Shown here piece after piece: positions 10,527-19,413 of a stretch of DNA of 64,000 nt. Numbering within the stretch: position 1 is the stretch's first letter; each line of letters opens with the position of its first letter. The translations under genes were made by a program, and so were the position numbers. The notes under the pieces are model-generated. The model saw only the letters and a program-made list of their open reading frames with translations. It made no database searches and was not told where the DNA came from. Location of the stretch: positions 18,294-82,293 of the forward strand of contig QHQA01000007.1 of assembly GCA_003219695.1 (NCBI GenBank), read 5' to 3'. The DNA comes from Verrucomicrobiota bacterium. GTDB lineage: Bacteria > Verrucomicrobiota > Verrucomicrobiia > Chthoniobacterales > UBA10450.

Positions 10527-11417
10527 ATGTCCTGCGCGAAGATTGATCCCGCCCTGCACCAGGCGCACAAGCCGCCTTGGATCAAGGTGCGGCTGCCGTC
10601 GAATCCGGTTTTCTTTTCAACAAAGGTGCTCATTTCGGATTTACGGTTGCACACGGTCTGCGAGAGCGCGCAGTGCCCGAACCGGTGGGAATGCTGGAGC
10701 CACGGTACAGCCACGTTCATGATCGCAGGAGACCGTTGCACGCGCGCGTGCGGATTTTGCGCCGTGACAACGGCAAAACCTTTTGCGCTGGAAGAAGACG
10801 AACCGCAGCGTGTCGCCGAAGCGGTGCAACGCATGAAACTAAAACATGTCGTGATTACGGCAGTTGCGCGCGACGATCTCAAGGACGGCGGCGCGAAGCA
10901 TTTCGCGCGCACGATCACAGCGATACGCGAAATGGATCCTTCGATCATCGTCGAAGCGCTGGTTCCCGATTTTCACGCGCAGGATTGGTGCATCCAGATT
11001 GTGCTCGACGCCGGACCGGACATTTACAATCACAACATGGAAACGGTGGAGCGCCTCACGCCGCTGGTACGCTCGCGCGCCAAATACCGGACGTCGTTGC
11101 AAGTTTTGCGTCGGGCAAAAGAACTAGGGCCCAATGTTGTGACCAAAAGCGGCGTGATGCTCGGGCTCGGCGAGAAGGAAACCGAACTTTTTCAGACGAT
11201 GGACGATTTGCGCGAGGTCGGTTGTGAAGTGCTGACCATGGGCCAGTATCTGCGGCCAAGTCCGAAACATTTGCCGGTCGTTGAATACATCACGCCTGAG
11301 CAATTCAATTACTACAGCGACATCGCGCGTCGAAAGGGTTTTCTCTACATCGCCTCCGGTCCGCTGGTTCGCAGCTCGTATCACGCGGCCGACTTTCATC
11401 CGGTCGTACGGCGATGA
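10527..11417 (+). CDS. lipA: Lipoyl synthase
   Basis: CESAQCPNRWECW, TFMIAGDRCTRACGFCAV, HNMETVERLTPLVRSRAKY, SGVMLGLGE. Confidence 0.97.
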   Translation: MSCAKIDPALHQAHKPPWIKVRLPSNPVFFSTKVLISDLRLHTVCESAQCPNRWECWSHGTATFMIAGDRCTRACGFCAVTTAKPFALEEDEPQRVAEAVQRMKLKHVVITAVARDDLKDGGAKHFARTITAIREMDPSIIVEALVPDFHAQDWCIQIVLDAGPDIYNHNMETVERLTPLVRSRAKYRTSLQVLRRAKELGPNVVTKSGVMLGLGEKETELFQTMDDLREVGCEVLTMGQYLRPSPKHLPVVEYITPEQFNYYSDIARRKGFLYIASGPLVRSSYHAADFHPVVRR

Positions 11418-11456
11418 CGAACGCATGCGCGCTGCTGCGGGTTCGCTTCTAGTTCT

Positions 11457-11527
11457 TGTCATTCCGAGCGAAGTCGAGGAATCTCTGGATTCAAATTTGA
11501 GATGTCTCGACTGCGCTCGGCATGACA
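11457..11527. repeat. Inverted-repeat element of the TGTCATTCCGAGCGAAGTCGAG family
   Basis: tgtcattccgagcgaagtcgaggaatctctgg...gagatgtctcgactgcgctcggcatgaca, a 71 bp near-palindrome. Confidence 0.85.
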
Positions 11528-12250
11528 GAAATGGAAATTAGATCGCAAACCGCCGCTGTCATTCCTGCGTATCAGGACGAAAAACATATCGGGGATATCG
11601 TTCGCCGAACGCGTGAACGACTCGATCGCGTTCTGGTGGTTGATGATGGCTCGACCGATCAAACCGCACAACGCGCGCGGGAAGCCGGCGCGGAAGTTGT
11701 TGTTCATGGTCAAAACCGCGGTAAGGGCGAAGCGATCAAGACAGGGCTTGGGCACTGGTTCGCCATGGCGAATTCGTCCAGCGACGGATTGGGTCGAGAA
11801 GTTGCGTGGGTGATTCTTCTCGATTCCGACGGCCAACATCTTCCCGAAGAGATCGATTCCTTCCTGGTAGCGGCGATGTCTGCGACGCAGCCCGCGTTTT
11901 TTATCGGCAATCGAATGAACAATCTTGCCGGAATGCCGTTTATCCGGCGCGTCGTCAACCGCTGTATGAGTAGGCGGATTAGTCGCCTTTGCGGACAAAC
12001 AATTCCCGACACGCAGTGTGGTTTCCGCATGTTGCCTCGACAGCTGATTCCAGAGTTGCTTAGGCCCGAAAGCGTTCGGGGTTTCGATTACGAAACTGAA
12101 GTGCTCATCATTGCCAGCCGCAAAGGTTACCGGATCGACTCACTCCCAATCACGACTGTTTACACCGATCAAGTGAGCAAGATTCGTCCCGTGCGCGACG
12201 CGCTTCGCTTTTTCAAATTGATGTGGCGCTATCGAGCCATTGGCAGCTGA
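11522..12250 (+). CDS. Glycosyltransferase family 2
   Basis: AAVIPAYQDEKHIGDIVRRTRERLDRVLVVDDGSTDQT...VILLDSDGQHLPEEI. Confidence 0.92.
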   Translation: MTEMEIRSQTAAVIPAYQDEKHIGDIVRRTRERLDRVLVVDDGSTDQTAQRAREAGAEVVVHGQNRGKGEAIKTGLGHWFAMANSSSDGLGREVAWVILLDSDGQHLPEEIDSFLVAAMSATQPAFFIGNRMNNLAGMPFIRRVVNRCMSRRISRLCGQTIPDTQCGFRMLPRQLIPELLRPESVRGFDYETEVLIIASRKGYRIDSLPITTVYTDQVSKIRPVRDALRFFKLMWRYRAIGS

Positions 12251-12377
12251 CATGATCCCTGCAAATCGCGGCTCCTTCTACAATCCAAAAATAAAAGCCA
12301 AGAGTTAAAAAAATAGGGCCGCCTAGCCGTGATTCTGCGTTTTCAGGTTTGAAAGGAATTCTTCCAAGCTTCATCCC

Positions 12378-14393
12378 ATGAAAACAAAATCTACTTCTCA
12401 GTCGTCATCTGCCCGCCGTAGCTTTTGCGAAGGTGGGTTTTTTAATGTTCGGGTCTTAATCGGTCTCTTTGTTTTCCTGACCGGTGTTCTTCTGGCGCTG
12501 CTGGGCTTTGGCGCGTTCTCCGCTGTGAGCAACGCACAAGCGCAGCAAAATTACAGTATCAGCCAGTCCATCGATCCGCTCTTACCTCCCGGATTTGACT
12601 GTTCCAAGATTCAAGAACTGGGCATCGACAAGCAGGAGAACATGCGGGCCGGGGCGATCATGATCGCGTGCGGCGTCGCAGAAGGGGGTTCAGCTTCCGT
12701 TGGCGGCACATTAGGCAGCACCACATTCTCCAGATTGATCAACAATCTGCTGCCGGCACCCTTGTTCATCGGCGGCTCCGACGTTGATGTCATCCTCCCG
12801 GACGGCAGCTATCCCAAAGTGACCCAGTCGGAGACCATGGAATGGGGAGGCCCGAACAACACCTGGGTCGTCAGCTACAACGACAGCCGCACATCGAGCG
12901 GCTGCTACGCCGGTCTTTCTTATTCGACCGATAACGGCGCGACCTGGCACGCTGGCCAGCCCCTCTGCTCCGGCCACGGCACCAACTACGGCGACCCGAT
13001 CGTGGTGCACAACGCGCGCTTGGGCATGTGGTTCGCCGGCGATCTGGCGACTGGCTGTGGCGGGCAAGGCATCGGCCTCTGGACCTCCGCCAACGGCATC
13101 ACTTGGACCACCGGGGCGTGCGCGCATAACGGCGGCAGTGATGACCGCGAGAGCATGTGGGTCGATAACAACCCGGTCAGCCCCTTCTACGGGCGGATGT
13201 ATATCTCCTATAACGACTTCAACATTGGGGGCGGCGCTCTCTACGTCACCTACTCCGATAACGGCACCGCATGGACGCAGGTGCAACTCAATCCCGGCTT
13301 CATCCGCGACATCCAGGTCACTGGCGACTTGCAAGGCAGTGGCCGGGTTTACGTGGCGACGATGAACGAGGGTGGCGGCGGCCTAACCACCCGGCAGAAC
13401 GTCATGTACCGCTCGACGGATGGCGGTGTTACTTGGACGAGCGTCAACGCCGGGCCGAGCTTCCAAGGGCCGGGGCGGTCCACCAGCGGCTATTTCGCGC
13501 TGGTCTTTTCGACCATCTGGCGGCACATGGGCTGGGGCGAGCCAGCGGCCAGCGGCAGCGTGGTCAGCCTCGACTACGCGGCCTGCGGTCAGAACGTCGT
13601 TTGCAGCGGCGCGACCGACCACGGCAATGTCTACTACATCCGGTCGACCGATGCCGGCCTAACTTGGGGCACCCCGGTAAAGTTGAACACCGACACAGGC
13701 ACCGCCATGCAGTGGCAGCCCTCGCTCACGGCGACGCAAGGCGGGGCGCTCTTCGCCAGCTGGTACGACGAGCGCGAAGCGAACGGCGGAGCCGACCTGA
13801 ACTGCACGGTCGGTTCGTCCTCGCAGCCCTGCTATCGGCGCTGGGGGCGGGTCTCGCTGGACAACGGCGCGACTTGGCAGACCGATGACCAAGTCGGGCG
13901 GGCACTAAGCCCGTTGCCGGCCCAGCCCGATTCGGCGGTGCAGGCAACTTACGAGGGCGACTACGACTACCACAGCTCCTTCGGGACGACGGCCATCGGC
14001 GCTTGGACCGACGGGCGGGTGATCATCAGCGGTAACTCACAACAAGATGTCTTCGTCAACTTCGTGCCGCTGATCCAAGGCACGCCGACCCCGACACCAA
14101 CAGCTACCCCAACGCCAACAGCTACGCCGACGGCGACTCCTACGCCGAGTCAGATCACGCTCACGGCGTCCGGCCGCAAGGTGCACGGTATTGACACAGT
14201 GAATCTCTCCTGGAGCGGGGCGACTTCGGCGAATGTCGATATTTACCGCAATGGGGTGATCATTGCGACAGTCCCCAATACGCCGAGCAGCTATACCGAT
14301 AGCACAGGCCAAAGGGGCCACGCCACCTTCACATATAAGGTGTGCGAAGCAGGAACGCAGAACTGCTCCAATCAGGTTACGGTGACGTTTTAG
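12378..14393 (+). CDS. Secreted BNR/sialidase-like protein with TP-repeat linker and C-terminal Fn3-like module
   Basis: N-terminal TM/signal segment; SYSTDNGATWHAG, YRSTDGGVTWTSV, RSTDAGLTWGTP Asp-box repeats; PTPTPTATPTPTATPTATPTPS linker; LTASGRKVHGIDTVNLSWSGATSANVDIYRNG module. Confidence 0.85.
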   Translation: MKTKSTSQSSSARRSFCEGGFFNVRVLIGLFVFLTGVLLALLGFGAFSAVSNAQAQQNYSISQSIDPLLPPGFDCSKIQELGIDKQENMRAGAIMIACGVAEGGSASVGGTLGSTTFSRLINNLLPAPLFIGGSDVDVILPDGSYPKVTQSETMEWGGPNNTWVVSYNDSRTSSGCYAGLSYSTDNGATWHAGQPLCSGHGTNYGDPIVVHNARLGMWFAGDLATGCGGQGIGLWTSANGITWTTGACAHNGGSDDRESMWVDNNPVSPFYGRMYISYNDFNIGGGALYVTYSDNGTAWTQVQLNPGFIRDIQVTGDLQGSGRVYVATMNEGGGGLTTRQNVMYRSTDGGVTWTSVNAGPSFQGPGRSTSGYFALVFSTIWRHMGWGEPAASGSVVSLDYAACGQNVVCSGATDHGNVYYIRSTDAGLTWGTPVKLNTDTGTAMQWQPSLTATQGGALFASWYDEREANGGADLNCTVGSSSQPCYRRWGRVSLDNGATWQTDDQVGRALSPLPAQPDSAVQATYEGDYDYHSSFGTTAIGAWTDGRVIISGNSQQDVFVNFVPLIQGTPTPTPTATPTPTATPTATPTPSQITLTASGRKVHGIDTVNLSWSGATSANVDIYRNGVIIATVPNTPSSYTDSTGQRGHATFTYKVCEAGTQNCSNQVTVTF

Positions 14394-14548
14394 CGGCGGG
14401 TAAGAAGATAGAGTAGCTATCAATTTAGCTCGGCACGTCTTTCCATCTGCGCTATGCTAGCTGGGTCGCGTTCCAACGAACGAACGTTGGCGCGTCCCCA
14501 AGGCTCAGATCAGCCATGTGCCTTTGGTGCTAATACGGCCAGATAACG

Positions 14549-15430
14549 TCACGGTTTTTTTGCGGGCAGAGGCTTTGAGCTTTTCAGAATTTCGGCCTCG
14601 GGTGTCAGCTTGGCCGGTTTGCCGCTGAAAATAACGCGGTTCGGTTTTTCGGCGAGTGTTTCGACCAGCGCCTTGGCGTATGTGGTGACCACCTTGAGGT
14701 TCAAGAGCGTAACGTGCAGCTGTTTCAGTTGTTCCTGAAGCTGCTTGTCTGTCGTACTGATGAAGTGGTCGGCTGTTCCGAGCACTGAGTCTGCACCTTT
14801 GGCAAGACTGTCCAAGTTTGTGACCACGTTTTGTAAATTGTCCACATCTGCCTTAAGCGAGTCGGCCAATGGCCCGAGTTTTGGCGTGAACTGGTCGAGG
14901 TCTTTCTTCAAACCCGTGACCGTGACATTGAGATTATCGAGTAATTTATTTGCGTTATCGAACAACGGGCCGGCCGCCGCGGTGATTTGCTCGAGCCCGT
15001 ACGCGGGATGGCCTTCGATCGCTGCGTTGTTTGCCAGCGTCTCACTGCCGGGTGTCCCCGCGGAGAGCGCCACAAACTTTGGCGAGAGCAATGTGTCGGA
15101 GCTGAGTGTGGCCGTGACATCTGCGGGCAACCGCGGAATGCTTTCATCCAAGCTGACCGTCACGCGAACGGCGTCCTTCTTGTTTACGCAACCTTCACGC
15201 TCTTGCGCGGTGAGATGCCGCATCGCGATCACGCGCCCAGCGGGTGCGCCTGCGTAACGTACTTCCGAGTGCACTTTGATCCCGGTCACATCTTCGTAGT
15301 TGATCTGCAGGGTGCGCGTCGGCTTCTTGAGGTGATATCCTGAGAGCGCGAAAGTAAGCGCGGCCAGCAGGACAATGCTGCACGCGATTACAAAAAGTGC
15401 GACGAGGTAATCGGAGAGATTGCGCTTCAT
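14549..15430 (-). CDS. MlaD/MCE family protein
   Basis: N-terminal TM then YEDVTGIKVHSEVRYAGAPAGRVIAM, MCE-domain pattern; overlaps the upstream ATPase gene by 4 bp. Confidence 0.9.
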   Translation of the reverse strand: MKRNLSDYLVALFVIACSIVLLAALTFALSGYHLKKPTRTLQINYEDVTGIKVHSEVRYAGAPAGRVIAMRHLTAQEREGCVNKKDAVRVTVSLDESIPRLPADVTATLSSDTLLSPKFVALSAGTPGSETLANNAAIEGHPAYGLEQITAAAGPLFDNANKLLDNLNVTVTGLKKDLDQFTPKLGPLADSLKADVDNLQNVVTNLDSLAKGADSVLGTADHFISTTDKQLQEQLKQLHVTLLNLKVVTTYAKALVETLAEKPNRVIFSGKPAKLTPEAEILKSSKPLPAKKP

Positions 15431-16278
15431 GGACGCTTGTGATGAAAACGGAACCGCGCGCCTAGGAACGGGCGGGGCCGAACATGCTGATGGTCTTTAT
15501 GCTCTTCCTGCGAAAGGTTCAACGGAATCGGGCCGTCGGGTTCGCCGTGGATAAATTGCTGGACTTCGGGATTTGAACTGTTCCGAATTTCGTCCGGCGT
15601 GCCTTGCGCCACAATCGAGCCATGTCCAAGCATAATCATGCGCGTGGCGATGCGGAAGGCGCTGGTCATATCGTGCGATACGACGACTGCGGTCATGTGG
15701 GTGCCTTGAGCCAACTTCAGCGTTAGCTGGTCCACCACGGCGGTCATGATTGGATCGAGACCTGAGGTCGGCTCGTCGCTAAATAGCAATTCCGGGTCGA
15801 GAGCCAGCGCGCGGGCAAGTCCTACGCGCTTCTTCATTCCTCCGCTAATTTCATCTGGTTTAAGGTCTTCAAACCCGGTCAGCCCAACCATCTCAAGCTT
15901 TCGTTTTACGATTTGTTCGATCTCGTCCGGCGACTTTTTAGTGTGTTGCACCAATGGCAGCGCAACATTTTCGTCCACCGTAAGAGACGCCAGTAGCGCG
16001 CCGGATTGGAACAGCATCCCGAGTCGCAAACGCACCCGTTCGACCTGACGTTCCTTCATTGCTGTAATCTCTTCGCCAAAAATCCTTACTGACCCTGAAG
16101 TCGGTTTCATTGACCCGATCATGTGCCGCAGCAGAGTGCTTTTGCCGCAACCGCTGCCCCCCATGATCACCAGGGTCTCGCCTCGATGGACGTTGAATGA
16201 GATATCGTCGAGCACCGCGCGATCGCCGAATCTCCGGACGAGGTTGTTTACCTCGATGATGGTTGAGTCAGTGGACAT
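15427..16278 (-). CDS. ABC transporter ATP-binding protein, MlaF type
   Basis: MGGSGCGKSTLLRHMIG, ISGGMKKRVGLARALALDPELLFSDEPTSGLDP. Start set at ATG 16278 (MSTDSTIIEVNNLV). Confidence 0.93.
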   Translation of the reverse strand: MSTDSTIIEVNNLVRRFGDRAVLDDISFNVHRGETLVIMGGSGCGKSTLLRHMIGSMKPTSGSVRIFGEEITAMKERQVERVRLRLGMLFQSGALLASLTVDENVALPLVQHTKKSPDEIEQIVKRKLEMVGLTGFEDLKPDEISGGMKKRVGLARALALDPELLFSDEPTSGLDPIMTAVVDQLTLKLAQGTHMTAVVVSHDMTSAFRIATRMIMLGHGSIVAQGTPDEIRNSSNPEVQQFIHGEPDGPIPLNLSQEEHKDHQHVRPRPFLGARFRFHHKRP

Positions 16279-16284
16279 GGTTGA

Positions 16285-16368
16285 AATGACGAACGAACGA
16301 GTGTCCAAAAAATGACGAAATCCTAATGACGAATGACGAAAGAATGACGAAGCCCGAATGACGAAAGC
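16285..16368. repeat. Phrase array of AATGACGAA units (left arm)
   Basis: aaatgacgaacgaacgagtgtccaaaaaatgacgaaatcctaatgacgaatgacgaaagaatgacgaagcccgaatgacgaaa. Confidence 0.85.
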
Positions 16369-16410
16369 GTCGGCTACGCAGACGTATAGAGCTTCGCATG
16401 GGGTCAACCT

Positions 16411-16878
16411 TTACTTATTTCTCCAGATCTTGGAGAAGATCAGATGCGGTTCCTTGGCTTCAAGCCAGAGCGTCCGAGCCCGTGGTTTTAATTCGGGCAC
16501 TGCCTTCACAATCATCCGAAGGAAATGCTTGGTTTCGCGCGCTTCCTTCCGGCACGTTCCAATGATTTTCAGAAATTCCTTTTTGGAAACTGCGTCGTCG
16601 GCTTCGACGTAGTTGGCGCCGACGCTTGTTGCAGCGCCGACGAGTGGGCTAATGATACGGTTTGTCACCGAATCTTGCGGAATTGCTTTTGCAAAATCAA
16701 TAACCGCTTCTCCAAATCGCGCCGTGCGTTCTTCTAAATCGTAAACACGGTTCTCGCTTGCCTCTTCGCGAATCATCGGCGCGTTGCCGTCATCCCAGAA
16801 CGCTTCCTCAGAATCGTAGGTCTTCCTTTCGGATTTCGTCATTCCTTCGTCATTCGACATTCGGGCTTTGTCATTCAT
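16411..16878 (-). CDS. Four-helix bundle protein (S23/IVP-like)
   Basis: FGEAVIDFAKAIPQ...ATSVGANYVEADDAVSKKEFLKIIGTCRKEARETKHFLRMI matches the four-helix-bundle family. Start may be ATG 16842. Confidence 0.85.
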   Translation of the reverse strand: MNDKARMSNDEGMTKSERKTYDSEEAFWDDGNAPMIREEASENRVYDLEERTARFGEAVIDFAKAIPQDSVTNRIISPLVGAATSVGANYVEADDAVSKKEFLKIIGTCRKEARETKHFLRMIVKAVPELKPRARTLWLEAKEPHLIFSKIWRNK

Positions 16879-16916
16879 ATCATTCCTTCGTCATTCGAGC
16901 TTCGTCATTCGTATCA
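16836..16916. repeat. Phrase array of TTCGTCATT units (right arm, inverted relative to 16285-16368)
   Basis: tcgtcattccttcgtcattcgacattcgggctttgtcattcatatcattccttcgtcattcgagcttcgtcattcg. Confidence 0.85.
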
Positions 16917-17690
16917 TCCCGCAAAGAAGAAGATTCCAGTAAGCACCGCGTTCATGACAAGCATTGCAAGCAAAGCTTGCACGACCGACGCCGTAGTCGC
17001 CTGGCCGACGCCCTCGGCGCCACCTTCGACGTTCAGCCCGGCGTTGCACGAGATTGTGATAATAATCCAGGCAAAAACCGCGCTCTTAATCATTCCTGAA
17101 TACAAATCCCAGGTGTCCGCGCTTTCCAGCGCACGCATTATATAGCCTGCGGTGTTGAAATTCAGAGCGAAGCGGCACACAGCCCACCCGCCGACAATGC
17201 CGATGTAATTTCCAAAGATGGTGAGCGCCGGCAACATCACCATCATGGCCAGGAAACGCGGCACCACCAGATATTGAACCGGATTGATCGCCATCACTTC
17301 CAGTGCCTCGATTTCTTCGGACACTTTCATCGTGCCCAACTCAGCTGCAACAGCAGAGCCGCTGCGTCCAATCACAATCACCGCGATCAACACCGGCCCC
17401 ATTTCGCGCAGCAGCGTGAGCATCACCAAGTCCGGAATGTACATCTGCGCCCCGAGGCTTTCGAGAGAATGTGCGGCCTGCATCGCCAGAGTGACTCCTA
17501 CGCTGAATGCCGTCAGCGCCACCATCGGCGCCGCGCGAACACCGACGAATACCATCTGCCGGAAGATCGGCGCGATTTTGAAAAATTGCCCGGTAAACGG
17601 CGCAATCAAAATCCAGTAGAGCAAACTAAGATTAAGCTGGAGATAGTTTTTCACTTGCCGCTTGAGCGCGCAGAATGCCAAGACGCCCAC
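16914..17690 (-). CDS. MlaE family ABC transporter permease
   Basis: LTLLREMGPVLIAVIVIGRSGSAVAAELGTMKVSEEIEALEVMAINPVQYLVVPR is diagnostic for MlaE permeases. Confidence 0.95.
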   Translation of the reverse strand: MGVLAFCALKRQVKNYLQLNLSLLYWILIAPFTGQFFKIAPIFRQMVFVGVRAAPMVALTAFSVGVTLAMQAAHSLESLGAQMYIPDLVMLTLLREMGPVLIAVIVIGRSGSAVAAELGTMKVSEEIEALEVMAINPVQYLVVPRFLAMMVMLPALTIFGNYIGIVGGWAVCRFALNFNTAGYIMRALESADTWDLYSGMIKSAVFAWIIITISCNAGLNVEGGAEGVGQATTASVVQALLAMLVMNAVLTGIFFFAG

Positions 17691-17744
17691 AACGAAGAAA
17701 GCTGAAAGTTTGGTGGGTGGCTAAAGCGGCGAATCCCAGATTCC

Positions 17745-17917
17745 GGGTAGCGCATGCGTCTCGCGTGCTGGTGTAGCCTGCCCTGAGCGAAGTCGAAGGG
17801 GCGTCGCGCCGAAACAGGCTTTCTTTGAATTGGTGCCTCCAGCGTCGTGGGGAACTGATAAGAAAGTTCGCGATTGCGAGGACGCGCTCGCCAACATGCG
17901 AGAGGCGTGCGCTACCC
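17745..17917. repeat. MITE-like element with ~28 bp imperfect terminal inverted repeats (gggtagcgcatgcgtctcgcgtgctgg / ccaacatgcgagaggcgtgcgctaccc)
   Basis: Ends are mutually inverted; interior carries further gtagcctgccctgagcgaagtcgaagg sequence. Confidence 0.75.
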
Positions 17918-18436
17918 AATCAAACCGCGCTTTCGAAAATCGCCGAGATTGTTGCCTGCGGAGCGTTCGACCATGTCGATTGTAAATTTGAGCAGGCAGA
18001 CTTCCCACGCGTCGTCCACGCCCTGAATGATCGCGCTGAGTGGTTCGTTTGCGCTCTCGACGCGTCGCTTTGTGCGATTGATCACCGCGTCGATTGAGTC
18101 GCGAAGGGTCTGTTCGCTCAGATCGGTTTTGCGGAACTGAAATCCGTAACGAAGCACTGCGACATTCCGGGCGTGCTCGCGCAGTTGCTCAACGTATCGC
18201 TCTGCCTTTTCGCCGAACCCCTCCAGCAATAGCCGGGTATAATGCTCCGGCGTCAGAATCCGCGGACGTTCGGCGTGGATTTTCCCGTTGCGAACCCGGA
18301 CCTGATCGACACGGTCCATGAACTCCGAGATCAGATAAAAGTTGAAACTGGTGTTGCCAAACGTCTCGATCTGCCGCTGCGGCGCGACGATCACGTGCGT
18401 GTTTTCAATTGCGTAATCGAAATCGTCCCTGGTCAT
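17912..18436 (-). CDS. Conserved hypothetical protein
   Basis: 174 aa with coherent coding composition; no family recognised. Confidence 0.65.
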   Translation of the reverse strand: MTRDDFDYAIENTHVIVAPQRQIETFGNTSFNFYLISEFMDRVDQVRVRNGKIHAERPRILTPEHYTRLLLEGFGEKAERYVEQLREHARNVAVLRYGFQFRKTDLSEQTLRDSIDAVINRTKRRVESANEPLSAIIQGVDDAWEVCLLKFTIDMVERSAGNNLGDFRKRGLIG

Positions 18437-18586
18437 GATCAGCGAAATAAGTTAGCGCGGCGGATATGAGAGTTCAAAACGAGTCAGGTCCGTTTTCGCC
18501 TGAACGACTCCGGCATCCCGTCGATGCAGGGCACACGTGCGGCGGTCGCGAATGCGGGAGGCGCGCGCACCTGACGGTTTTCCCTG

Positions 18587-19198
18587 TTAACTCTGCGGCT
18601 GCTGGCTGCTCTGTTGTGACTGGAAGAGCGAGAGATACTGGCCGTAGCCTTCCTCCTTCATTTTCTCAACCGGGATAAAACGTAGCGCAGCGGAATTCAC
18701 GCAAAAGCGTTCTCCGGTCGGCGCTGGACCGTCGTCGAAAACGTGGCCGACATGCGAATCGCTCGATTTTGAGCGGACCTCCGTGCGCTCCATTCCAAAT
18801 GAAGAATCCCGTTTTTCCACAACGTTGTCCGGCGCGATCGGCTTGGTAAAACTGGGCCAGCCCGTGCCGCTGTCGAATTTGTCGGTCGAACTGAAGAGCG
18901 GTTCGCCAGTAATGACATCGACGTAAATCCCGGGCTTTTTATTGTCCCAGTAGGCATTGTGAAACGGCGTTTCGGTGCCGCCTTCCCGGACAATGTGGTA
19001 CTGTTCCTTGGTCAGTTGCCTTTGCAATTCAGCCTCGCTGGGAACGGGTTTTGTCGGATTCATTGCTTTCTCGGCTTCTTTTTTCTGTGTTTGAGCATAG
19101 CCAAATAAGATCGAGCCGACAACCACAATGAGTGCACCGGCCAGACCAAACCACAGAGTTTTGTGCGAATGTTTGTAGGTTAATCGCATCGTGTTCAT
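18587..19198 (-). CDS. msrB: Peptide-methionine (R)-S-oxide reductase with N-terminal membrane anchor
   Basis: [73 protein letters not shown]. Confidence 0.95.
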   Translation of the reverse strand: MNTMRLTYKHSHKTLWFGLAGALIVVVGSILFGYAQTQKKEAEKAMNPTKPVPSEAELQRQLTKEQYHIVREGGTETPFHNAYWDNKKPGIYVDVITGEPLFSSTDKFDSGTGWPSFTKPIAPDNVVEKRDSSFGMERTEVRSKSSDSHVGHVFDDGPAPTGERFCVNSAALRFIPVEKMKEEGYGQYLSLFQSQQSSQQPQS

Positions 19199-19413
19199 CC
19201 CTGATTTGTCGCGTGAGAAGCGCCCCTTTTAGCAGAGCTTTATTGTACGCGCAATGGTCGTCTCCGGCAAATGCGCGAAGCTTTCCTCCTCTGATTAAGA
19301 TTCGAATAAAAGACGCAAAATGGCTGGGCAGGGTTTTCAATTCGCAGCGCAAGTTCGATTCAGAAATTCTATATTTGGCGTTCGATTTGGGATCTCTGGC
19401 GTTTCGCGGTAGT

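Noticed and set aside
12711-13888. 207-aa antisense and 205-aa alternate-frame ORFs over the sialidase-like gene
   Set aside because: High-GC frame shadows; the sense frame has clear Asp-box motifs.
16285-16916. ATGACGAA arrays considered as CRISPR
   Set aside because: Units are ~8-9 bp, irregular and without unique spacers; no cas genes nearby.
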